DNA of 64,000 nt. It comes from Nectonema munidae. Its lineage: Eukaryota > Nematomorpha > Nectonematoida > Nectonematidae. This document shows, piece by piece, positions 50,301-60,878 of this stretch. The translations under genes were made by a program, and so were the position numbers. The DNA lies in the NCBI GenBank assembly GCA_030549495.1, contig JAUIRK010000370.1:62001-126000 (forward strand), read 5' to 3'. The notes under the pieces were generated by a model. That model did not search any database and had not been told where the DNA came from. It was given only the letters and a program-made list of their open reading frames with translations. Within the stretch, counting starts at the first letter, position 1; each line of letters begins with the position of its first letter.

Positions 50301-53300
50301 TTGTGGCCAAATTTACACATAATTTGTGTTGTAATAATATATTTTAAAATTAATAAAATCAATACCTAAAGAATAAAGAGTCAAATCTGCTTCAAAAACT
50401 ATTCCCATCAACCGAAGACCTGTCTATAACAGACTGGTTTCAATTCTTCCAAATTAATCCAGATTGAGCTGAGCCAACCGTCAAAGTAACAATACATTCA
50501 CAAAGAACACTTTTTAATGTTTCCCTTAAGTGCTCTTATAATACAGGCTTCACAGTAATTACCAATTCTTGAAAGCATCTCACCGTAAAGTATTGTAGAA
50601 AAGGTTAATTAAATTAGTTAATTAGATATTCTAAATAGTCTGTTAGCATTAAAACAAAGGAATTTGTTCAAATGATACTATCTAACAAGTTTTAACTCAA
50701 AAAAAGAATCAAATACTTATTAAACCACAAAATACAAACATTGAACGAGTCATGAAAAAACTGAGAACACCAAATTATAGACACGTTTGACTGAAAAGTT
50801 AACAAGAAATTTTGGCAGACTGTAAAACCAAATTAGAGATTAAAAACGGACATTGCGGCTACACTAGAAGTCGACATATATTCGAATAAATGAAAGCACT
50901 TGATATCTTATCCCTCATCAAATAAAGTGTATCACACGTCACAACAAAAAAGAAACCTTTTCGTGGGTGCAAGAGATGAAGTGCTTCCAAACAGAGCACT
51001 GAGAAAGAACGGGGTGTATGCAGATTCTGTCTACCCATTTTTGTAGCTGGGACATGCGATGCTCAATAAAATGTTCTTCATATCTTCCTATAATGATAAA
51101 AGAAGGTGGTGAGACATAAACCAAATGGGCCAAAATGTTTCTTGTCATATTCAAAAAATGTAATAAACAAGAGTTAGTATTAAAATCGTATAAATCATGA
51201 CTTGTGTAAGGAAAATACTAAATTTGAAAGTCAGAAGTACTGAACACTAAACTAAAAATCAGAGCTTGATATAGACATTCAAATTAAACTATTTAACTCA
51301 AAACATAAAGAAGGATTAAATAGACAATGCATACAATAGGATAATTATTATTAATAGTCTATTTGCAAAACAGAATGTATCTCATCTCATACAGATGCAT
51401 CGAGTATCAAGAAGATATTGCAAAGAAATTTTTGCGTCAAACATATAGCATAGGTAGAATACGTTTTTATAACAAAAACGACTCTATTTTAAAGAAATTA
51501 TTCGAACTTTTGTGCTATAATTTGTAGAAAAGTCAAAAAATAAAAAATAACTTACCCCATCTTTAGAAGAAAATGTGTTTGTATTAATTACACTGTCAAC
51601 AAATTTTTGCTACAAGCTAAAATATATCATTTTCTAATAGTCCTAAACTGTTATTTTCTAAAAAGTAATCTCTTTATATTCAAAATGCCTCCTATTTTTT
51701 GTTATTTGCGTTTTCGTAAATATATGTATCTATTATGTGTACATATAAAATCACAATACATGTACAAATAAAAGTATGAAAAAACAAATTTATTTTTTAT
51801 ATTTATGTTTTTTTCTGTGAATATTTTCTTTTTCTTCTCTATACAATCTCCAACAATAGTCAGCCAGCATATTCCGGCTCGATTTTCTTTTGTAGCGGTT
51901 TTCAATTTTTGAAATATTTTTATGAAACCTTTCCCCATGTTCATCGCTTACATCTGATAGATTTTCAGAAAAAAACGACAAGTGGGAATCCAAAAAATGG
52001 ACCTTTAGAGACATGCGACAACCAAGCATTTCACAGGCTTTAATTAATTGGAGACAATTAATTCGTAGTCTTCAGATTTATGGCGTCCTAAAAAATATTT
52101 GCAAACATTTTTGAGACTTTTCCAAGCATTACCTTCCAACTCATTAAGGGTCTCGTCAAAGTTTTCATCCTCCATCAATTGCCGTATTTGGGGTCCAACG
52201 AAAATGCCGTCTTTTGCATCACTTATTTTTGAAAATTTGGCTTTCAAGTATAAAAAACTGGAGCCATCATGCTTTAGGGTTTTAAGAAATTGTTTAACCA
52301 ACCCGAGTTTAATGTGAAGAGACGGAATATAATTTTTTCTTTATTTACTAAAGCCTTTTTTACTATATTTCCAAAGCCTATTTCAGATCTCGATCTTTCT
52401 GGCCAAAGTTTTTGTTTGTAATGTTTGTTAGAATCTCGAGAATTCCATTGGCACAGAAAAAACATAAATTTAGTGTAGCCTGTTTGCAAACCGTTTAAAA
52501 TTGCCACTACTTTTAAATCCGCACAGAGAAGCCAAATGTGCTCTTTGTATTTTACTTTTTCTAGTATAAATTTCAGGTTTTCATAGTTTTCTTTTAAAGA
52601 GGCTGAATAAGCAATTGGTATTAATGGCAAAGCATTTCCTATATGTAAGAGTACAGCTTTGGTACTATTAACTGAAGAATCAATAAAAAGTCTCCATTGT
52701 GACTTACCCCATCCTTAAAAGAAAATGTGTTTGTATTAATTATTATTTAAATGTATTTCACATTATAAAGCCTTACGTCAATTTTAAACAATTTGCTTGT
52801 ACAATCACTATTTTATATCTGTAAAGCTTTGAACTCTTTCCTGCGTGATTAAATGCTTTTGATGTTACGTTCCTTATACCTACCTGAAAGTTCCATGTCT
52901 TTTAACATATTTTTGTCCATGTAGATAAAACACATTTTGTTTCATCGCTAAAATAGCTTTTAGCCAATGAGATATAGTCCATATTACTTTTGTTTTCCAT
53001 AATTTTTCTTTCCCAATTGAACTTTAATCAAAGCTCGTTTGAGCACTCTTCAATTTTTTTCCTAAGAATACGTTATATTGTATATATTGAGATATATCTT
53101 GATAAATTATTTTCCTCTATTATTTGTCTTGTAGAGTAACTATGATCCAATCTTAATGTTTATAGTATTTTTTGAAAATTTATTTATATCAATTTTTGAG
53201 AATGATGGATATTCGGTTCATTTGCAACAGTTCCTGTACTTTTAAATTTTAATTAAATTTTTCTAGATATTTCAAGAAATTTAGGTCTAGTTCTTTGACT

Positions 53301-56300
53301 CCTATTTATTGCGAGATATTTATTAAAAGTTTATTTATATCTTAATTCTAATGATATTTTCGGCTTACTGATCAAATCAAGAAGCTCAAACAAACAATGA
53401 TTTTATAAAATTTATTATTAAAAAAAAGAATATTATATAAAATTAAAAAAATATTGATATGCACAAAGTTCCCTGATCATGAAAACTTTTGCGTAGCATT
53501 TATAACTAAAATATATAATAAATTTTTAATAAAAAAAAAAGTAATACTCATATGTTAATATTTTTATAATTTAATTCCAAAAAAATGTTTCATCAACTTT
53601 TAATTGTCGCCAAGAACTTTTGCATGGCATGTTTAACAGAAAATGAATGAATGAAAATTAAAATTGGCAAACCTGTTACTTGCTTCTCGGGTAACGGCGG
53701 AACAGCAATGAAAGAGAACTTGTCCTTAAGGCGATCATGCAACCAATCAAAATGCTTGTATCTACGACTGATACGAATACCAGTGGACTAACCATAAAAG
53801 AAAAAGATTTAAAATACATTACTTAATTTCAAGCTTGAAATAGTAATCAAAATAGAGCGGAAAATCATATACCACAAACGTGCGTGAGTAAATATATGAA
53901 GGATGCCAGATTTAAATTTTCTATTATTTTACATTTTAAATAGGTATATTCATATATGTTAGATTAAAAAATAAATTCATAAACACTCTTTTTAGTGTGC
54001 AACGTTGCAAAAACAAGACATAAAAATGTTTATCATATTAGTCGAAGCCTTGTATTTTTGCAACCGATAGAAAAAGGCTGAAAATCAATAAAATTAAAGA
54101 ACTTTTTTATTTTATATTAAAATTAGTTTGTAAAGCAGCAAAGCTCATTTATGAGTAGAAAGTTTTTAGAAAATTTTCTTTAAACCACATAACTTTGGAA
54201 AAAAAATTTGGGATAAATTCAATTTATGAATCGTATTCTTTTGTCTTAGATAAAAAGGTTTATAGCCAATAAATTGAAAATCTTTTTGAAGACAATGCAA
54301 GAAAGACACTAAACTACAAATACAAACCAATAAAACTTATAAATAAATTATGTTGAAGAAAATGGATCAAATATTTTGCTTGCAACACAAATCAGAAATG
54401 TTTAAAATTCAGGAAATCTTTCAATGACTATCTAAACATTTACAAACGACTTTGAAATGTGATACATGTCAGCACACTTTTTGGAGATTTATAATATTTG
54501 AAACAAAAAAGTTAATGTTGCATAATCATAAATATTTAAAGTCAAAATCGAAAAATTATATAGAGGTGGAGTCATTAATGTTAAATCTTTTTTACATAAA
54601 TGGAACAGTTGCAGTCTCAAAACTTAGAAATAGGTGGAGAGTTATAAATGATAAAGAAGTAGAGTCGTAGCCGGAGTCAAAAAATTATAAATAAGTGAAG
54701 TCGAAGGAAGTCGCCAAATATTCTTCTGACTCTACGACATCATATCTTAAATGACGTATTAAGCATATGTAGATCAAGTTGAAATCTTATACATCAAACA
54801 CTGCTTACGGTTGTAAGGTTATGGCACATGCTAATAAATTCACCCTCCTCGCCTACTCTTCAAACTAAGCACATCTATATAATCATAATAGAAAAAAGGA
54901 TTTAAAAACACGTATACTGCCTGTCAAATTAAAAGACTTCATAAATCTCGATATATTTATATTTTTTAAAGGGAGACTTGAACATAAAAATACATAAGTT
55001 TACTTTTATTAAAATGGAAAATATTAAATGTAAAAAGTCTTTTATGTAAAGAATTGAATAAAATACTCATTTGATGTAAAATATGCGATAAAGGTGAAAC
55101 CATTTAAAATTTTTTAATAATATAAAACCTGTCTAAGGCGCTCACATAACGGAACATAACAAAGTGAGCGCTATAGAGAGATCGCAACCTGTGGAGGCGA
55201 CAATTTTAGATGATCAAGTAGGTGGAGTTTTAGGCACACATGTATTATACTGGTTGGGATATAAAAGATTTAAATAAAAAGAAAGAAAGCAAAATTGTAT
55301 TTTTCAAAGATTACAAAATAGCAGGGCTTTGCGCATAATTTTTTTATCAAGTACAGATTGAATTTCTTAGAAGGAATCCAAAAGATTAATTTGATATAGT
55401 CTGTACTGCTTTACTAATATTTGCTCCACGCTGCTGATATACCCTTACATCTTTGTTCTGAGAATGCTTCATTTCTAATCTCCTGCAAGATCTTTTAAGC
55501 ACACGCATCCCAATTGCGACGTGTTGCGTATTGGCAAATCCTCTCCCAACATCCAAACAACTAATAAGAAAGCTCAAACAAAAGTAGCATCATTTGTCCT
55601 AGTTTCAGTCAGATGATACCCCTTTCAAAAGGGTTCCGTACTTAAACATCAATTTTAAAGGCTAACCACTATGAAATAAGAGTAAAAATGATACACAGCA
55701 AAGAATTGATTGAATGATGAAGAGATTTTTGCCAGTTTTAATACCCGAAGAACGTTCTATCAGAGCAAGGGGATTAAACAGAGGGGCAGTTCTTTTAAAT
55801 GTTTGAATAAGTATACTACAATTTAAATTTTGCAAAAAAACGGTAGAGCCGTTTCAATTTTGTCAATATAGGGATTCCAGGGGCAGTTTCAAAGTTTATA
55901 AAATCGTTCTAGGAAACATACTTTAAAATCATGAAGGAAAATTTAAGAAATTTCAATAATTTAGCAATTTTGTTTCATTTATGTTATAAATAAGTTTTTC
56001 TCTCATCCCTCAGTCAATCAATGTAAAATATATAAACTGTAAAATAAATTCTACTCGTATGATTTTTTTGCTAAATACTATCTCAATTTATTCAATAAAC
56101 AAACGTTTGGTTTCATTCAAAATATTTCCCTTGAAAGTAAATAACTTTTTACTTTCAAATTAACGCCAAACAATTTTATGATTATTTTTTAAAAAAATTT
56201 ATCCAAGTAAATCGACCAACATCATTTTGATTCAGAAAACATTTTTACACTCTAGAGCAGTGGTTCCCAACCAGTGGTCCATGGAAGAATTTCAAGGGGT

Positions 56301-59300
56301 CCATGGAAATTCTACTTCAAACTACTTATGCTGAATCTCCTATAATAAACTTCTATTTTCCAAATCAATATAAATATATATATTTAGAGCTTTTAAAATA
56401 AATATTTTCTTCCCTTTTTTAAAGTTTTATATTTTGAATGTTTATATATGGTTTTTATTAGTTACAATATTTTTGAAAAATTTATATTTTAATTGGAAAA
56501 AAATTTTATTGACATTTTATGTATAATTATAAATATTATTTTGGTTAGGAAGTAAGTAGTTATTTTTTATAAATTGAATTTTTGTGTTTACAACTATTAA
56601 CAATAAAGATGATAAATTTCATAAAAATTATCAACTTATAAAATAATCTTTTATGGGTGTGCTATAAAAAGCTCTGTTTTCGTATTTATACGAAAAATTT
56701 AGCATTTTTTTAGCAGGAAATTTTTGCATTGCCTTCCCATTTTTGCATTCGTTTATAAATCACAAAATGCACTAATTAAAAATGCGCATACCTAAAGTCC
56801 TAAATTTATAAAACTACTTTATATTTTTTTTACAAAATTGGTGAATTTAAATATTATACTTCCAGCGAAAATATTTTAATTAAATTTGCATATCGAATAT
56901 AGTGCGCAGAAAAAATGCCCCAAATTAAAAAGTAGGAAAAAATGCCCCAATTAAAAAGTAGGAAAAAATGCCCCAATTAAAAAGTAGGAAAAAATGCCCC
57001 CGAAAAAAATGCCCCAATTTAAAATGAGGAAAAAATGCCCCAACACAAAAAATTATTAATTAAAATTTTTAAAAAAGATATGCCAAATAAAGATTTTTTG
57101 TAAAAAAAAAGTTAACTTTTCATCTAAAATATTTAAATTTTAATTAAATAAACTAAAAAACTCAGCATACGACAATTTTTTAAATACAAATTTTTTTTTA
57201 TAAAACAGCAAATATTTTTGGACTTTGTGTGTATCAGAACACTTTCTAAATATAATTTGTATTTTAACTGATTTTAAGAACACATTCCCACAAATCTGTA
57301 CCTTTGCTATTGTTTTCAAGAACTTTATAAAGAAAAAACCCTATAGATTAAGAAATTTTAGAAATTTAGCCTTTCAAAACGGTACCAAATAAAAATATTT
57401 ATATAATTTAAAAAAATCCTAAAAATCAAAAATTAGGGGGGATTTTTTCTTACTTTTTAATTGGGGACATTTATTTCAGGGGCATTTTTACCTACAACCA
57501 TCGAATATACACTAGTTTAAAAAAATCCAAAAATGTTAGGGGGTGGAATAGGCTTTTCATTTGAAAAATGAAGTAGTCTACCAGGCACATTACAGGAATT
57601 GATGAAGGGATATTTGATTCATAGAGAAAACAAATAACTGAAGGTTGGGTAGTTTTATATGAGTGAATGTAGTCTAAAGGCAAAGAGTCTACTAGACACC
57701 CTGCGATGTTTATATGAAAAATGTGATTGATTCAGGGGCAAGGGTATAAAACAAAGTTATAATTATGCAAAAAAAATAAAACAAAAAAATTAGATAGCAT
57801 TATTTCATTTTACTCAGCATCATTCAAAAATAGTTTAAAAGCTAAATTGATACAAGCTACAAAAATCTACAAAAAGTAAAATAACTATTAACATTTTGCA
57901 ATGATTTGCCTTTTATAAGAACTTTTAAGGAAAAAAAATCGATCAGAAAAAGTTATAGAGCTTGAACAAAAACTAAAAAATTTTAGAGCATAACTTAAGT
58001 TTTTTGAAAACTAATTTGATGTATCCCCTACAGCATACTCTATGGGTGGCATGTCAGGTTGGTTGAGATGATGGACATAGCACGGAAGCCTCTGGATTCG
58101 ATTCCTCATCGATACGAATTTGTTCATAGTTTGACATAAGCGGTACATCAGTGCCTGGTCAATGAAAATACATCCGCTGCACCTAACCTTTTACTCAAAA
58201 TTGAAAAATTTGCTACATAATTAACATAAGAGAGAAAGGTAACAAAATAAACTAATAAAGCAAATTTCACTATTAAATGGAACCGTCTGTTCTCAGAATA
58301 ATTTCAAAAAAATAGGAGGCATAAAGAATTAGAGTTTATTTGATATTTTCAAGTTTTTATAAGCAGTAAAAGCCAACGTTTAAGTAGCCAACCCTTATAA
58401 TTAAAAAATGATTTAAACTAACGGTCGACAGACATTTCGCCCCATAGACAATTTGCCCCCTGGACAATTTGTCTCAAAGGCTATTTGTTTCATCCATCTT
58501 TGCTTATTATGTGTAAAATTATTAAAAAATGTTATATTCTTGTTTATTTTATCCCTATTAAATTATTTCAAATTAATCATTTTATCTCTTAATTTTTGTC
58601 CATGGGACAAACTGTCTTATGAAAATAATGGGGCGAATTGTCCATGAAACAAAATGTCTTATAAAAATAATGGGGCGAATTGTCCATGGGACGAACTGTC
58701 TTATGAAAATAATGGGGCGAATTGTCCGAAAATGTCGGGCGAGGACCAGGGAGACTAACATAAATCAAAGTATACGAGAAAAGAAAATTATTGCGTTTTT
58801 TTGAATATTTCTGTCTACAAATAAAATTCTGATAGCTGTCATAAATAGATCAAGTACATTTTTAACAACTGAAAAATTTTGTTTCGATATTATATTTTTA
58901 TTATAATAATCAACAAATTTTCTTAAAAAAAGTGATTTGATTATGTAGTGTTACTTATAAAATTTAACAATCGAATATTATAAAAAATATCGCTGCTCAA
59001 ATATTAAGCAAATAGAGTATTCATGCTTTTAAAGTGAATAGATAATCAAAATATGAATAGCCAAATAACTATTTAAAAAAATTTCTTGACTTGAAAAAAT
59101 TAAAGTTTTCAAATGTTACAAAATGTAGCAAACGTAGTGATAAAGATTAAGTGACTTTTGTTGAAAAAAAATTCTTAGCGCGAGTCTAACAATATTCATT
59201 GATATAAAATTGTAACGATTGAAAACTATTTTAATTTAACTCTAAATGCAAATTAGACAGAAGCAGTGGTGTAGCCAAAAAAAAGTTGATAGAAGGGGCA

Positions 59301-60878
59301 CAATTTAAAAACAAAAAACTTGCGCAACATTATTTATACTTTCTTCACCTTTCACAGGAGAAATTTTCGAAAACTGATATCGCATAAGATTCATGGGGGC
59401 ATCATGCGGTACATAGGAGTGTGGGCACGGCCCCAAATGCCCAGGCTAGCTACGTCACTGGAGAGAAGAGAGCTGAATGAGATAGGAGAGCTTAACAAGA
59501 GAAGAGGGCTTGAATGAGAGAAGAGAGCTTGAGTGAATGATTGAGTGAATGGTTGAGTTTTAGCAGAGAAAGCGGAAGAGAAAAACAGAGAAGAGAGAAA
59601 GAGAAATAGAAATAGAATCATCACTGTGACAAAAGATGAGAAAATTTAGTGGATCATCAACATTTGTTTCTTCAAAAATACTACGAGACACTGTGATAAA
59701 CATTGCTTACTTATTGTTTGCACATTGAAGCAATGGATTATTATTATATAGCTCTTACGCATCGTCTGTAAAATATGTTCGATAGGAATTTCAGAGCAGT
59801 TTGGCATGATGTTTGATTGATTCGAAAGTCTGCATACATGTTTTATGAACAAGCAGCAACTCTTACTTATAGAAAATTATTAGGGGGCGAAGGTCATTTT
59901 CGCCCCCCCCCCCCCCCCCGGATGTGCCCTCCTGATAAATATATATATATTTAGAGCTTTTTTAAATAAATATTTTCTTCTTTTTTTAGGTTTCATATTT
60001 TGAATGTTTATATATCCTTTTTATTAGTTACAATATTTTTGAAAAATTTATATTTTAATTGAAAAAAAATTTTATTCACATTTTATGTCAGGCTTTACGA
60101 TTTCTCTGATTTCATATGAATAAACATACGATTTAATCAGATGACTAGAATCATTTTTTGCATAAAAATCTTTGATTAATCTTGTTGGCTCAACTATTCA
60201 GTTGTAGGGGTCCACAAGTAAAAAGTGACTGAAAAAGGGGGAACAGGATAAAAAAGGTTGGGAACCACTGGTCTAGACGGTGTTGCAACTATGAAAACAC
60301 ACTTCGAGTATCTTATATATTGGTACTTAATACATAACCAATATATAATGTTTGTTCCATAAAATTTGACAGACGATTTTTTTGAAAAAAAATTAATTCT
60401 CAGGAATATATCCCTATTTTGATTGACCTTTTCACAGATTTTTAGACTTTAATGACAAAAATGAGTCCAGAAATAAATTAACATAGTCGATTTAATATTA
60501 AAAAATTATTTTAATTATGAAGCATATTCTGTCGGTTTATCTCATAACTATTTTCGATTAAATTTGTAAAGAATTTAAAATTTTTATCCACGAGAAGGGC
60601 TCGGGGAAAGATTGAAAATTTTTAACGTTCTGGTTACCCGAGGAATAAAAATCTTTACGAAGAGAACCCATGAGTCGCTTTGACTGCATATATCATATCC
60701 AATTTCATGTTCATCTCCATTTCAGAAACAAAAAATAAAATATTACTGTGGGAGTTAGTGCATACACGATGAAAGTTTTAAGACCTTTCAGTTTCGAAGA
60801 TTTAACAGGAGAGGAAACAGAAACGGTGTATTCATCTTGGATGTTTTGATATGAGCAGATGCTTGGCGTGTTTGTGTA
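44128..60878 (-). CDS. Sorting nexin of the SNX9/18/33 family (SH3PX1-like), PX and BAR parts, 5' end outside or unresolved
   Basis: Eight exons (60878-60747, 53787-53673, 51087-50957, 50161-50058, 49028-48925, 48107-47988, 47935-47820, 44331-44128) join in agreeing phases to 1026 bases: 341 aa and a stop. PX domain: [30 protein letters not shown] (phosphoinositide-binding Arg-Tyr), [20 protein letters not shown] and [11 protein letters not shown]. Then the family's linker [10 protein letters not shown], and a BAR region ending with [14 protein letters not shown] and [14 protein letters not shown]9-type proteins bind dynamin and WASP through an SH3 domain and remodel endocytic membranes. The N-terminal SH3 exon is not found in the window and should lie beyond 64000. 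Introns hold several transposons. One intron (47936-47987) is only 52 bases. Confidence 0.88.
44467..44953. mobile_element. 487-bp hAT-type non-autonomous element
   Basis: The ends are CAGTGGTTCCCAAACTTTTT and, reversed, CATTGGTTCCCAAACTG. Internal GGCCCCCACAA and GACCCCCAGGGGCCATGGCC patches are typical of this MITE type. TCTAGCGC occurs at 44460-44467 and 44954-44961 as the target duplication, sharing one base with the left end. It lies in the last SNX intron. Confidence 0.8.
44954..47819. other. Large SNX intron, otherwise unrecognised
   Basis: Besides the hAT MITE to the left, this intronic DNA shows no further coding blocks of the SNX gene, and phases across it already match. A frame at 45011-45196 (reverse) has no known similarity. 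Confidence 0.45.
45197..45220. repeat. (TA)n microsatellite
   Basis: About ten TA units, followed by the short palindromic GTATCGATCGATAT. Confidence 0.85.
47820..47935 (-). CDS. SNX exon: BAR middle
   Basis: Acceptor CATGATTAG after a 52-base intron. The split Asn is followed by [20 protein letters not shown] and [18 protein letters not shown], donor GTAAAG, phase 0. The exact phase fit on both sides supports it although the sequence is diverged. Confidence 0.78.
47988..48107 (-). CDS. SNX exon: BAR helix 1 part
   Basis: Acceptor CTTTTCCCAG, then [20 protein letters not shown] through SIVKQANLG plus one base, donor GTAAGT, which is a perfect consensus. Confidence 0.87.
48925..49028 (-). 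CDS. SNX exon: BAR start
   Basis: Acceptor CTCTTTTTTTAG, then [18 protein letters not shown] and [14 protein letters not shown] plus one base, donor GTAATT. A competing donor (GTAAAC 23 bases earlier) keeps the same phase, so an alternative, shorter exon is possible. Confidence 0.82.
50058..50161 (-). CDS. SNX exon: PX-BAR linker
   Basis: Acceptor ACTTTTTAG, then [20 protein letters not shown], ending VNNEA plus two bases, donor GTAAAA. Matches the WKxGKRKAExD block peculiar to the SNX9 family. Confidence 0.92.
50957..51087 (-). CDS. SNX exon: PX C-terminal helix
   Basis: Acceptor CATTATAG. The split Gly is followed by [20 protein letters not shown], then [15 protein letters not shown] and THEK, donor GTTTCT, phase 0. 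Confidence 0.93.
51552..52742 (-). mobile_element. Repeat-encoded protein remnant flanked by 40-bp direct repeats (SNX intron)
   Basis: Reverse strand. The unit CTTACCCCATC..AAGAAAATGTGT followed by TTGTATTAATTA occurs at 51552-51591 and 52703-52742. Between them is a broken coding region: [103 protein letters not shown]-like text read as [29 protein letters not shown] and [11 protein letters not shown] know this order as a protein multiplied in many arthropod genomes, usually left uncharacterised; it is presumably transposon-borne. At least two frameshifts (near 52320 and 52045) kill it. Confidence 0.7.
53673..53787 (-). CDS. SNX exon: PX phosphoinositide-binding segment
   Basis: Acceptor TTATGGTTAG, then [18 protein letters not shown] and [16 protein letters not shown], donor GTTTGC, phase 1. 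Near-identical to SNX9 relatives at RRYKHFDWL. Confidence 0.93.
53788..56257. other. SNX intron; pogo-like motif at 55132
   Basis: No exon seen. AACCTGTCTAAGGCGCTCAC at about 55132, with GTGAGCGCTATAGAGAGATC just after it, forms a short inverted pair around GAGCGC and resembles pogo/Tigger subterminal motifs. The rest is AT-rich. Confidence 0.35.
56902..57499. mobile_element. 598-bp element with repeat-built inverted ends and 10-bp target duplication
   Basis: ATCGAATATA flanks it at 56892-56901 and 57500-57509. The left end has several copies of AAAAAATGCCCCAATTAAAA followed by AGTAGG. The right end has the inverse (CTTACTTTTTAATTGGGGAC, then TTCAGGGGCATTTTT). Length and a 10-bp duplication suit a Mutator-like (MULE) non-autonomous element, by inference. 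No coding region. Confidence 0.6.
56909..57042. repeat. 26-bp minisatellite (AAAAATGCCCC unit)
   Basis: About five units of AAAAAATGCCCCAATTAAAA plus AGTAGG, the later ones shortened or altered. It makes up the left end of the 598-bp element. Confidence 0.85.
58044..58190 (+). repeat. Diverged tRNA-derived SINE-like copy
   Basis: GTCAGGTTGGTTGAGATGAT, then GGATTCGATTCCTCATCGAT (box-B-like), then TGCCTGGTCAATGAAAATAC. The architecture matches the six SINE copies, but the sequence is a different subfamily or old. Confidence 0.45.
58423..58747. mobile_element. 325-bp inverted-repeat element with internal 42-bp tandem repeat
   Basis: The ends are GGTCGACAGACATTTCGCCC and, reversed, GGTCCTCGCCCGACATTTTC, both followed by GACAATT(T/C)GCCCC. 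Inside, GTCCATGGGACAAACTGTCT is part of a 42-bp unit starting at 58598, 58640 and 58682. Confidence 0.6.
59264..59460. mobile_element. 197-bp hAT-like MITE
   Basis: The ends are CAGTGGTGTAGCC and, reversed, CAGTGACGTAGCTAGCC. The flanks GACAGAAG (59256-59263) and GAGAGAAG (59461-59468) differ at one base. A purine-rich GAGAGAAGAG tract continues to the right. Confidence 0.7.
60747..60878 (-). CDS. SNX exon: PX domain start
   Basis: Reads [20 protein letters not shown], then [20 protein letters not shown] and TPT, with donor GTAATA after phase 0. The donor and frame are firm. The acceptor (GCAAAG at 60879) is a guess without a strong pyrimidine tract. Confidence 0.75.

Larger units (their letters stand above)
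56258..60270. mobile_element. 4-kb composite hAT-type element in the SNX intron
   Basis: Left terminus CAGTGGTTCCCAACC at 56258 and right terminus GGTTGGGAACCACTG ending 60270. The flanks CTCTAGAG and GTCTAGAC share TCTAGA, a preferred hAT target core. An inner block of about 153 bp occurs twice in direct orientation, 56370-56522 and 59935-60088. Other elements are nested inside (56902-57499, 58423-58747, 59264-59460, SINE-like 58044). It is either one element enlarged by insertions and a duplication, or two copies that lost opposite ends. Confidence 0.6.

Noticed and set aside
58453-58804. Forward frames with repeated [13 protein letters not shown]
   Set aside because: They are translations of the 42-bp tandem repeat inside a MITE, not a protein.
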